The notes under the pieces are model-generated. The model worked only from the letters and a program-made list of their open reading frames with translations, did not search any database and was not told the DNA's origin. This document shows, in pieces, positions 1 to 7,181 of a stretch of 8,725 nucleotides of DNA; the stretch's first letter is position 1; each line of letters opens with the position of its first letter. Source of the stretch: Candidatus Bathyarchaeota archaeon (lineage in GTDB: Archaea > Thermoproteota > Bathyarchaeia > 40CM-2-53-6); assembly GCA_005888675.1 (NCBI GenBank), contig VBBA01000223.1, forward strand, positions 1 to 8,725, written 5' to 3'. The position numbers and the translations under genes are program-made.

Positions 1-1
1 A

Positions 2-1387
2 ACCGTCACCAGCCTTAACGGCTACTCGGGCACAATTACTCTGACCAATGCGATCGCACCAGGCTCTGGCCTCACCTGCGGTCTCACTCCCTCCAGCGTC
101 GCTCTGGGATCTTCTGCATCCTCTACATTATCGTGCAGCGGGACCGCCGCTACTTACAACGTGAACGTAACAGGCACAAGCGGCTCCTTATCGCGATCTG
201 TAGTTGTTACCTATACAGTTCAGGACTTCAACGTAGCCGTGAGCTCAACATCGGTGACCGCCGACGCTGGGGCACGCGGCAACTCGACCATCACTGTCAG
301 CAGCCAAAACGGGTTCACCGGAACAGTAGGCCTGACAGCTACTATTTCTCCGTCTAGCGGCCTGAATTGCGCCTTCAGCCAGAACTCTGTCTCTCTCGGC
401 ACTTCAGGCACATCAACTCTCTCCTGCAGCGGTTCAGCGGGAACGTATTCGGTCACGGTGACTGGCAGAAGTGCGTCGCTCTCTCATAGTGTAACAGTGT
501 CTTATACCATCCAGGATTTCACCGTCGCGGCAGTTTCTGCAAGCGTTACGATCGATGCGAACCTGACCGGCAACTCAACCATTACTGTGAGAAGCCTAAA
601 CGGTTTCGCGGGAACCGTCAACCTCGGCCTCGCCATATCCTCCAACTCCGGTCTCACCTGCAATCTGAGCCAACCTTCAGTGCTGCTCGGGGCAACAGCC
701 AACTCGACACTGGCATGTAGCGGATCCGCAGGGACCTATACTGTCACGATTACCGGGACCAGTCGAGCTCTGTCTCGCTCGGCAAGTGTCCTGTACACGG
801 TTCAAGATTTCTCCATCGCCGCAAGCACAACAACGGTGACGGTCAACACGGGCTTGAACGGGAATTCCACCATCACCATCGCGAGCCTAGCAGGTTTCAG
901 CGGTACGGTCGGCATAACCCAGACGATATCTCCCGCAACCGGTCTAACATGTACTCTGACACAGGCAAGTATTGTCCTGGGAATCTCCGGAACATCCGTC
1001 TTGTCATGCAAAGGCTCAGCAGGTAATTATGCCGTAACTGTAACCGGCAAAGGTCGTCAGCTCTCGCATTCCACTATTATCTCGTATACGGTCCAGGACT
1101 TCACAATCACCGCAGGTCCATCGAGTGTTACGGTCTTAGCTGGAGCTACGGGAAGTTCGACCATCAACGTTACATCGGTGAACAATTTCAGAGGCATCGT
1201 CACGCTGACAAACTCGACCTCTCCATCCTCAGGTTTGACTTGCACACTCTCTACCACTTCGATCACTCTGGGAACTTCCGGCACTTCCACCCTCTCTTGC
1301 AGAGGGATCGCGAGAACGTTCACCGTCACGGTGACAGCGACTAGCGACTCACTGTCTCGTCCCACTACCGTGACTTTCATCGTCACC
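2..1387 (+). repeat. Repeat block A: units D0-D4, 97-residue Ig-like units with paired Cys and VQDF linker
   Basis: After partial D0, four successive units are each exactly 291 nt (starts 224, 515, 806, 1097; next unit at 1388). Each has the order DF(T/S/N), AGxxG(N/S)STI, GFxGTV, GLTC, SVxLG, STLSC, GSAGTYxVTVTG, LSHS, (S)YTVQ. The two Cys fall at the same places in every unit. Despite this exact spacing, the units differ a lot at synonymous sites, so this is an old array under protein-level constraint rather than a fresh duplication. Confidence 0.9.
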
Positions 1388-4300
1388 GACTACAACTTCA
1401 CAGCGAGTCCGACCAGCATGACTATAATCGCGGGCTCTACCGGCACGTCGACAATTAGCGTCTCCCCGATCAACGGCTTCACAGGAAGCGTCGCTCTTTC
1501 GACCGCTGCTTCAACCGGACTGACAGCGACTCTCGACATTCCTTCAATCACAACATCAGGCACTGCTCAACTGACACTTGGTGCTTCGGTCGGAGGCAAC
1601 TACACCGTCACAGTAACAGGAAGAAGTGGAACCTTGTCGCATTCCGTCATCATCACAGTGATAGTCTCCGACTTCTCCGTAACGGGATCCAACTCTGTTA
1701 GTTTCAATTCAGGCGCATCGAATCCGCAAACTGGCATCACCATCACTGCAATCAATCATCTGACAGGGTCCATCACCCTGTTACCCTCGGTCTCGCCATC
1801 GGGATTGAGCGTCACCGGTTGCTCGCCCAACCCGGTAACCCTGAACTCGACAGTCACTTCAACGATTGCCACATGTGCATTCAGATCATCGACACCCGGC
1901 ACATATACTGTAACAATGAAAGGCTCACTCTCAGCAACCTCACTTAGCCGCTCCTTCGTATTGACCGTCAATGTTGGCGACTATTCGATATCGGCTACCG
2001 GACGAGATTTGAACGTCGGCCAAACTAACGCAGTAGTAAATGTCACACTAACATCGAGGCTGAACTTCAACGGAAATGTGAGTCTAACTCCTACTTCTCC
2101 GCTGGGCCTGACAGTCTCTTGTCCCACATCTCCTATCGCGTTATCGGCCAATTCAGTCCGAATAGTGTCTTGCACGTTGACCTCTAACACGGCAGGAACC
2201 TACGCAGTCAGTATTCAAAGCAGTGGTTCGCCTGGGACTGTCACTCAATCAGTCGCGTTTACGATTCACGTTGGAGACTTCTCTATATCCCAGATTCCGT
2301 CAACAAGCATCAACGTCGGCCAGTCCGGAGTTTCGCTCACAATCGGTCTTAACAGCACCTTCAACTTCGCAGGTGCCGTCATACTCGTAGGGACCTCTTC
2401 CCCATCAGGTCTCACAGTAACCTGTCCAACAACAGGAATTTCATTGTTGGCCAACAAAACGGCCACCGCCTTATGCTCACTCTCCTCTACAACTGCCGGA
2501 ACCTACGGTGTGACCGTCACCGGGTCCCCATCTCCCGGAACCGTGTCTCATGTTGCACGGGTTACTATCCATGTTGGCGATTTCACTCTTCGGGCCACGG
2601 GCATCGACCTGAACGTAGGTCAGACGGGCGCTTCGATTCACCTATCGTTGAACAGTACTTTCAACTTCGCCGGGAGCATAAGTCTCACAGGAGTCTCAGT
2701 CGCCGGTCTGACGGTAACTTGTCCGTCGCCCGTGACCCTCAGCCAAAACAGCACCTCACAACCGAACTGTTCGTTAGCTGCCACGACTCCTGGAACATAT
2801 GCGGTTACTCTCACCGGTCAAGGCTCCCCTGGAACTGCATCACATTCCTCGACTGTGATAGTACACGCCGGAGACTTTGTCATCAACGTCGTCGGGTCGA
2901 ATCTCAACGCCGGACAAACCGGAGTATCAGTAAATGTCACTGTAACAAGCAGGTACAATTTCGCGGGGAGTGTTACGCTGAACGGTAGCGCTAACCCGAC
3001 GAGTCTCAGCGTAACCTGTCCAACCAACCCGCTGGTCTTGACCCCGAACAGCACTGCTAACGCACAGTGCGCTTTGGCGTCAAACACTTCTCTAACCTAC
3101 CTGGTGACGGTTACCGGTTCAGGCTCGCCAGGAAATGTTTCCCGATCAGCCTCAGCCACCGTTCACGTTGGCGACTTCACGGTAACGACATCCGCGGCGA
3201 ATCTGAACCTTGGACAAACAGGAGTGACCATGACTGTCATACTAACAAGCGTTAACAACTTTAACGGAAATGTCAGCCTTACCGGGGCAGCTACCCCAAC
3301 CGGTCTATCGGTCTCCTGCCCGGTCTCGCCAGTTATTCTCTCGTCAAATCGTACCGTCACAGCCGCCTGCTCATTGAGCTCCACAACTCGTGGAGCATAC
3401 GGGGTAACCATCACAGCCACAGGCGTCCCCGGAGGTTCCTCACATTCAAGCGGACAGATCGTCCATGTCGGTGATTTCACGATAACGGCCGGAAAAGTCA
3501 GTCCCTCATCAATCAATTCGGGATCAGTGGGCAATTCTACAATTACGCTTGTCGGCACGTCCAATTTCGCTGGTGGTGTCAGTCTCAGCATACAAGCACC
3601 GGCCGGCATTTCTTGTTCCTTGAGTGCACCGAGTGTGACTTTGGCCCTCAACGGTACATCCACGTCGATCCTGTCCTGCAGTTCCAGTTCCGCAAAGGAT
3701 TACAACATAACCGTCACAGGAGTTGCTGCAGTCGGCACCGCCACACATACAACTTCTCCGCCTATACTGTATCATTTCGTCGACTTCACGATCTCGGCAA
3801 GCGTGTTGACAGTCACCGTTAAGGTCGGGGTCGCGGGCACGTCGACCATCACGATCACTGGACTGAACAACTTCAACGGTACCCTAGCCCTGTCCGCAAC
3901 GATTTCGCCCAACACAGGTCTTACCTGCTCCAGCATCTCACCCGTTACTCTGCCTCCTTCAACAGGCACGTCCGGTCTCTCCTGTAATGGATCGTTATCC
4001 GGAAACTATACTGTCACTGTCAAAGCTACCTTGAACAGTCTGCTGTCTCACTCGATCATCGTGACCTTCTCAGTCCAAGACTTCACAATATCTGTCAACC
4101 CAACGATAGTAAGATTCCACGTCTCTTCCTCCAACTCAACCAAAATTACACTCTCGGGTCTCAATAGTTTCTCAAGCAATGTCACATTCACAAGTACCGT
4201 ACCGTCTGGAATTTCTTGCGCACCCATCTCGCCTGGCACTCTGAAGGGTTCAGGCATAGCAACGTTGACTTGCTCCTCCACTATTGCAAGCAACAGCAAC

Positions 4301-5344
4301 TATCTAGTGACGGTGACCGGTACAAGCGGGTCACTCGTACGTTCTGCAAACGTCACTATCAATGTGTGGGACCTCTCGATTTCTACGAGCGCTATCCCAC
4401 CTTTCGTCGCTGGTTCTCCTCCATCCTCTACTATCGTCTCTGTCACTAGCACCGGTCTGACTGGAGTCGTGAATGTTACCGCCTCCGTGCTACCCGTTGC
4501 TCCAGGGTTGTCTGTTACGACAAACCCGTTAACTCTGACTCTGACGCCGGGCGCAACAGCCACGACAACTCTGACTGTCAGCTCGACCTCGGCGACGCCC
4601 AATGGTACCTATACAGTCAACGTGTCCGGAGCAAGTGATTCCCTTGTTCGCACAATCCCCTTGACGATCACAATCACAGGAGACTTTAGCATCAGTGTCA
4701 GCAGTAGCATTGGCAGTTTTGTTCCAGGCTCCTCGATAAACTCAACCGTCACGATCAAGAGTTTCGGCTTCTCAGGAAACGTTACCCTAATCGCATCCGC
4801 ATCTGCTTCTGGCGCTTCGGCGGTTCTGAATCCAACCAGCCTACTCTTGACGGTAAACGCTACGAAGACTTCGATCCTGACTATCCGTTCTCCCACTGCA
4901 GGAAACTTCAACGTGACAGTCACAGGTTCTCACGGGACACTTTCTCATTCCGCGATACTGAGGGTCACAATTGTCGACTTCAACGTCACTGCCAACGTAA
5001 CAAATCTGACAGTTAACTCAGGGTCGGTTGGAAACGCGACGATTACGGTCAGAAGCTTGAACAATTTTTCAGGCAGCGTACAACTTACCGCAAATGTCGG
5101 TTCGAACGGAGTCACGCCGACCCTCACTCCAGCTACGGTTACTCTCACCGGGGGTAAGTCCGCTAACTCTACTCTAACGGTCTCGATCTCCAGTAACACT
5201 CCCATTGGAAACTATACGATCAGAGTGATTGGAACAAATGGCGGACTCTCTCGCGAGGTCGATCTGATTATCAGGGTGAGAGACTTTAGGAGCAACAGGC
5301 ACTATCTCACTTTCCGTCACGGTTTCGCCTGTGGGACCAAATAG
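2..5344 (+). CDS. Giant tandem Ig-like repeat surface protein, 5'-partial fragment (units D0-D18 start)
   Basis: Frame 2 is open from nt 2, the first base of a codon, so the gene starts upstream and the internal ATG at 161 is not its start. About 1,780 residues are visible, made of one partial and 17 complete Ig-like beta repeats whose DF/DY/DL motifs begin at nt 224, 515, 806, 1097, 1388, 1670, 1979, 2276, 2579, 2873, 3173, 3473, 3782, 4079, 4370, 4682 and 4976. Each unit reads roughly DFTI...AGxxGxSTITV...NFxGTVxL...GLTC...SVxL...STLSC...GTYTVTVTG...LSHS..VTV. Units D0-D14 except D5 carry two Cys each. Sequons (N-x-S/T) are frequent; I find one Glu (nt 5255) and one Trp. No membrane helix or catalytic motif is visible. 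The family resembles archaeal and bacterial Ig-like/NEW3-type stalk repeats (recognised by eye, not by search). After the DF at 5282 the homology stops; the last ~19 residues before TAG (5342-5344) are out of frame. It is probably an extracellular stalk or adhesin (inference). Confidence 0.9.
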   Translation, partial: TVTSLNGYSGTITLTNAIAPGSGLTCGLTPSSVALGSSASSTLSCSGTAATYNVNVTGTSGSLSRSVVVTYTVQDFNVAVSSTSVTADAGARGNSTITVSSQNGFTGTVGLTATISPSSGLNCAFSQNSVSLGTSGTSTLSCSGSAGTYSVTVTGRSASLSHSVTVSYTIQDFTVAAVSASVTIDANLTGNSTITVRSLNGFAGTVNLGLAISSNSGLTCNLSQPSVLLGATANSTLACSGSAGTYTVTITGTSRALSRSASVLYTVQDFSIAASTTTVTVNTGLNGNSTITIASLAGFSGTVGITQTISPATGLTCTLTQASIVLGISGTSVLSCKGSAGNYAVTVTGKGRQLSHSTIISYTVQDFTITAGPSSVTVLAGATGSSTINVTSVNNFRGIVTLTNSTSPSSGLTCTLSTTSITLGTSGTSTLSCRGIARTFTVTVTATSDSLSRPTTVTFIVTDYNFTASPTSMTIIAGSTGTSTISVSPINGFTGSVALSTAASTGLTATLDIPSITTSGTAQLTLGASVGGNYTVTVTGRSGTLSHSVIITVIVSDFSVTGSNSVSFNSGASNPQTGITITAINHLTGSITLLPSVSPSGLSVTGCSPNPVTLNSTVTSTIATCAFRSSTPGTYTVTMKGSLSATSLSRSFVLTVNVGDYSISATGRDLNVGQTNAVVNVTLTSRLNFNGNVSLTPTSPLGLTVSCPTSPIALSANSVRIVSCTLTSNTAGTYAVSIQSSGSPGTVTQSVAFTIHVGDFSISQIPSTSINVGQSGVSLTIGLNSTFNFAGAVILVGTSSPSGLTVTCPTTGISLLANKTATALCSLSSTTAGTYGVTVTGSPSPGTVSHVARVTIHVGDFTLRATGIDLNVGQTGASIHLSLNSTFNFAGSISLTGVSVAGLTVTCPSPVTLSQNSTSQPNCSLAATTPGTYAVTLTGQGSPGTASHSSTVIVHAGDFVINVVGSNLNAGQTGVSVNVTVTSRYNFAGSVTLNGSANPTSLSVTCPTNPLVLTPNSTANAQCALASNTSLTYLVTVTGSGSPGNVSRSASATVHVGDFTVTTSAANLNLGQTGVTMTVILTSVNNFNGNVSLTGAATPTGLSVSCPVSPVILSSNRTVTAACSLSSTTRGAYGVTITATGVPGGSSHSSGQIVHVGDFTITAGKVSPSSINSGSVGNSTITLVGTSNFAGGVSLSIQAPAGISCSLSAPSVTLALNGTSTSILSCSSSSAKDYNITVTGVAAVGTATHTTSPPILYHFVDFTISASVLTVTVKVGVAGTSTITITGLNNFNGTLALSATISPNTGLTCSSISPVTLPPSTGTSGLSCNGSLSGNYTVTVKATLNSLLSHSIIVTFSVQDFTISVNPTIVRFHVSSSNSTKITLSGLNSFSSNVTFTSTVPSGISCAPISPGTLKGSGIATLTCSSTIASNSNYLVTVTGTSGSLVRSANVTINVWDLSISTSAIPPFVAGSPPSSTIVSVTSTGLTGVVNVTASVLPVAPGLSVTTNPLTLTLTPGATATTTLTVSSTSATPNGTYTVNVSGASDSLVRTIPLTITITGDFSISVSSSIGSFVPGSSINSTVTIKSFGFSGNVTLIASASASGASAVLNPTSLLLTVNATKTSILTIRSPTAGNFNVTVTGSHGTLSHSAILRVTIVDFNVTANVTNLTVNSGSVGNATITVRSLNNFSGSVQLTANVGSNGVTPTLTPATVTLTGGKSANSTLTVSISSNTPIGNYTIRVIGTNGGLSREVDLIIRVRDFRSNRHYLTFRHGFACGTK
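1388..1978 (+). repeat. Repeat units D5-D6, transition between blocks
   Basis: D5 (1388-1669, 94 residues) begins DYNFTAS and is the only unit in the first half with no Cys; both of the expected Cys are gone. Its C-strand region is shortened to 'TLDIPSITTSGTAQLTL'. D6 (1670-1978, 103 residues) regains two Cys (SVTGCSPN and IATCAF) and has an extra stretch around 'GASNPQTGITI'. D6 ends with VNVG before the next D-Y, introducing the xVGD(F/Y) linker that dominates the following block. Confidence 0.8.
1979..3472 (+). repeat. Repeat block B: units D7-D11, VHVGDF linker, LNVGQT motif and Cys-Pro turn
   Basis: Units start at 1979, 2276, 2579, 2873 and 3173 and are 98-101 residues. They form a clear subfamily: 'LN(V/A/L)GQTG' in place of AGxxG, 'LxSxxNFxG' at the second strand, 'LxV(T/S)CP' for the first Cys, 'CxLxxxTxGxY' for the second, a 'GSPGT' hairpin, and 'HVGDF' at the boundary (HAGDF before D10). 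LNSTFNFAG occurs in both D8 and D9 with different codons. These units probably arose by duplication inside the block. Confidence 0.85.
3473..4369 (+). repeat. Repeat block C: units D12-D14, last Cys-containing units
   Basis: Units start at 3473, 3782 and 4079 (103, 99, 97 residues). D12 keeps the upstream HVGDF entry but ends with an unusual aromatic linker, ILYHFVDF. D13 and D14 return to block A features (GLTC, GLSC, FSVQDF). Each unit has two Cys (ISC/LSC, LTC/LSC, ISC/LTC). D14 ends in NVWDL, the only Trp in the first coding fragment. After this unit no in-frame Cys is found in the window. Confidence 0.8.
4370..5281 (+). repeat. Repeat block D: units D15-D17, Cys-free
   Basis: Units start at 4370, 4682 and 4976 (104, 98, 102 residues). 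The Cys positions are now Ser, Ala or Thr, and the later strand becomes 'LTPGATATTTLTVSS'. The 'SATPNGTY' and 'TITGDF' elements match downstream units rather than block A. D17 opens with a dense run of N-glycosylation sequons (NVT, NVT, NLT, NAT, NFS). D17 ends normally at IIRVR before the DF at 5282, which is where the first frame break begins. Confidence 0.8.
5282..5300 (+). other. Frame break 1 (frame 2 to frame 3)
   Basis: Upstream homology ends at DF (5282-5287). Downstream homology resumes in frame 3 at about 5286-5291. Continuing in frame 2 gives RSNRHYLTFRHG and a stop at 5342-5344, a sequence unlike the repeat. No homopolymer longer than TTT is present, so simple slippage in a run is not an obvious cause. 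Confidence 0.8.
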
Positions 5345-5513
5345 GCCTACGGTGTCCCTTAGCGTCCCAACGATATCACTCACCGCTGGTGGAACAGGCG
5401 TTTCGACCCTTACGATCTCATCGGTTGGTGCTGCCCTTGGGAACTACGTCGTAACTGTCAATGCCACATCTGGAGGTGTTCTCCACCAGATTCTCGTAAG
5501 CGTTAACATTGTA
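5282..5513 (+). repeat. Truncated repeat unit D18 with frame change
   Basis: DF-to-DF distance is 232 nt, against 306 for the unit before and 330 for the unit after. After GAC-TTT (5282-5287, frame 2) the expected A and B strands are absent, and typical sequence resumes in frame 3 as GTISLTVSP...SLTAGG. The length leaves a remainder of 1 mod 3, so about 74-98 nt (2 mod 3) are missing if the ancestral unit had a normal length. Confidence 0.75.
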
Positions 5514-7181
5514 GACTTCAGCGTCACATCAGGATCCTCAACTCTGACGATGTTGGCTGGCAGGACGAATTCTACAACTGTGAGAATTACTGGGATCAAC
5601 AGTTTCAACAATACTGTGACGCTTACGGGTAGCTGGAACCCGGTGACCCTGAACGGGCCGTCGTTTCTCTTCGCTCCGGTCAATGTTACTGCCACAAAAA
5701 TAGGTTCGGTCAATTCGACACTAACAATCTCGACGAGTCCCTTCACCCTCGCAGGCAACTACACTCTAACAATAACTGCGACTTCGATTACGCCCGGAGG
5801 GAATCTCATTCATGAGATCACCCTGACGATTTTTGTAAGGGGCGACTTTGCCCTGAAACCGAGTGCCACCACCCAAGGCCTTGCATCGAACTCCTCGGTT
5901 ACAATTACAATTGGTCTGAACAGCACCGGCTTCACCGGCCCGGTGAACATGTCCTCATCGATCATTCCTTCGAGTGTAGGCGCTGGACCCACACTCCCAA
6001 CCGCATCATTTAGTCCCTTGACTGTCAAACTGTCTGCTGGTGGGACCAACACCACGACCTTGACACTTACGGCCGCGTCCAATGTCCCAGCCGGACGATA
6101 CAACGTGACTATCACCGGAACAAATGGACGACTCGTTCATTCTACACTTATACTCGTGACGGTTGGGGCGAACTTCACCATCAGCGGCACACTGACCACA
6201 CCTCAGACTTTCGATGCTGGTGGTTCAGCTCTTGCAAATGTGACACTTACTAGTACGGGATTCACAGGCAACGTAACCCTAAGACTGATCGTTCCGTCCG
6301 GTTTGACCGCATCACTCAACGTATCCAACGTTACCCTAACACCAGGGACCTCGTTTACGTCTAGGCTGACCATGTCAACGACCGTTGCGACACCAGCACG
6401 GTCCTACATCGTTACTGTCAACGCTACGAGTGGAAGCATATTCCGTCTAACCAGCTTCACCCTCAATATAACCGGGAACTTCACAATATCCTCAAGCCCT
6501 AGTACCGTAACAATTGCCGCCGGCAAATCTGGAACAGCATCCACCACGATGAACAGCGCAGGACTAAACGCAACGCTGACGCTGACGTCGACAGTCACCC
6601 CCGCACCATCCTCTTCCACCATTGGCGTCATAATCACCCCGAACCATCAATCACTAGCGTTCGGTGGATCTAAGACCTCGACTCTCACAATCTCAACTAC
6701 GACGTTCACATTGGCGGGTACCTATTCCCTTACGATCACAGCAACAAGCGGCAGCATTGTACATTCAACAGTACTCAGTGTCATCGTGACTGGAAACTTC
6801 ACTATCGCTTCCATTCCATCTACAGGAAACATTGTCGCAGGTGCCACCGGGTCGTCGACAATTGAGCTGGGCAGTTCCGGTCTCACGACTAATGCAAACC
6901 TCTCCGCCTCAATCACTCCCGTCGTGGCAAACGGCCCAACTGCTTCGTTCACTCCAGCAACGGTAGCTCTTACCGCTGGCGGCACCAGTAATTCGACACT
7001 TACTATCTCGACAACAAAGTCCACGCCGTCTGGTAACTACGTCTTAACAATAACGGGCACAGTCGGAACGTTGACGCATACAACAACGTTCACCGTGACA
7101 GTTGCCTCCGACTTCTCTATTAGTGCTGGCCCGCCACAATCTCTCTCACTAGTTTCGGGCTTACAGGTAGCATTGGACTGA
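5286..7181 (+). CDS. Ig-like repeat protein, middle fragment of the same broken gene (rest of D18 to start of D24)
   Basis: Frame 3 is open from 5280, after a TGA at 5277-5279, to a TGA at 7179-7181. Repeat homology is continuous from about 5286 (LGATGTISLTV), so the GTG at 5331 lies inside a domain. That GTG has no visible Shine-Dalgarno sequence and is only a nominal start. It holds truncated D18, five complete units (starting 5514, 5844, 6171, 6477, 6795) and the first ~9 residues of D24. Units are 102-110 residues, longer than in the first block, lack Cys, and share the 'ST..PAGNY' and 'GSLVHS' style of the downstream units. In three units the boundary Asp is Asn (NFTIS), which makes a sequon. 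I find two Glu (5814, 6864). Terminal residues SLVSGLQVALD do not fit the repeat and are probably read out of frame. I read this as a displaced piece of one gene rather than a separate gene; independent translation would need an unusual start. Confidence 0.8.
   Translation, partial: LGATGTISLSVTVSPVGPNRPTVSLSVPTISLTAGGTGVSTLTISSVGAALGNYVVTVNATSGGVLHQILVSVNIVDFSVTSGSSTLTMLAGRTNSTTVRITGINSFNNTVTLTGSWNPVTLNGPSFLFAPVNVTATKIGSVNSTLTISTSPFTLAGNYTLTITATSITPGGNLIHEITLTIFVRGDFALKPSATTQGLASNSSVTITIGLNSTGFTGPVNMSSSIIPSSVGAGPTLPTASFSPLTVKLSAGGTNTTTLTLTAASNVPAGRYNVTITGTNGRLVHSTLILVTVGANFTISGTLTTPQTFDAGGSALANVTLTSTGFTGNVTLRLIVPSGLTASLNVSNVTLTPGTSFTSRLTMSTTVATPARSYIVTVNATSGSIFRLTSFTLNITGNFTISSSPSTVTIAAGKSGTASTTMNSAGLNATLTLTSTVTPAPSSSTIGVIITPNHQSLAFGGSKTSTLTISTTTFTLAGTYSLTITATSGSIVHSTVLSVIVTGNFTIASIPSTGNIVAGATGSSTIELGSSGLTTNANLSASITPVVANGPTASFTPATVALTAGGTSNSTLTISTTKSTPSGNYVLTITGTVGTLTHTTTFTVTVASDFSISAGPPQSLSLVSGLQVALD
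5514..7109 (+). repeat. Repeat block E: units D19-D23, long Cys-free units, three with NF in place of DF
   Basis: Units start at 5514, 5844, 6171, 6477 and 6795 and are 110, 109, 102, 106 and 105 residues. Extra length sits mainly between the second strand and the 'ASFSP.TVxLxAGG' strand (for example SSVGAGPTLPTASF). D21, D22 and D23 begin with Asn instead of Asp (NFTIS, NFTIS, NFTIA), so the boundary residue becomes a predicted N-glycosylation sequon. D19 contains the only Trp of this fragment (GSWNP). Confidence 0.8.
7127..7147 (+). other. Frame break 2 (frame 3 to frame 2)
   Basis: Frame 3 homology ends at about SAGPP (7122-7136). Frame 2 homology begins at about ATISL (7133-7147). Frame 3 then runs to TGA at 7179-7181, while frame 2 has TAG at 7121-7123 just upstream, so the switch must fall inside a short overlap. 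No homopolymer or classical slippery heptamer is seen. Confidence 0.8.

Noticed and set aside
161..163. ATG as the start of the first coding region
   Set aside because: The same frame is open to nt 2 with clear repeat homology (GYSGTITL, GLTC, STLSC), so the true start is upstream of the window.
224..1387. CRISPR array or DNA-level satellite, because of the exact 291-nt period
   Set aside because: Conservation is at the amino-acid level; the DNA units differ at many synonymous sites, and the period is a protein domain length.
2473..2988. Plus-strand ORF of 171 codons in another frame
   Set aside because: It overlaps intact repeat units D8-D10 in the main frame, and its Arg/His/Ser-rich translation has no repeat or domain character. 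The same applies to the smaller plus-strand ORFs at 133-357, 3067-3255, 3613-3822 and 4216-4449.
3163..3663. Minus-strand ORF of 166 codons, and about twenty other minus-strand ORFs of 65-109 codons spread along the window
   Set aside because: They recur with roughly the ~300-nt repeat period, keep fixed phase to the plus-strand repeat frame, and have translations that are monotonous reverse-frame images of Ser/Thr/Val codons. They are shadows.
5282..5296. Programmed +1 frameshift at TTT-AGG (resembling the yeast Ty1 CTT-AGG site)
   Set aside because: The P-site codon differs from the known site, and a shift would still join DF directly to the second strand, leaving a unit that lacks ~25 residues. 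A deletion explains frame and length together.
5331..5333. GTG as the start of an independent second gene
   Set aside because: There is no Shine-Dalgarno-like sequence upstream, and typical repeat sequence in the same frame extends upstream to about 5286. It is an internal codon of a broken domain.
5282..7147. Phase variation through a hypermutable simple-sequence tract
   Set aside because: No homopolymer or short tandem repeat lies at either frame break; the changes involve tens of bases.
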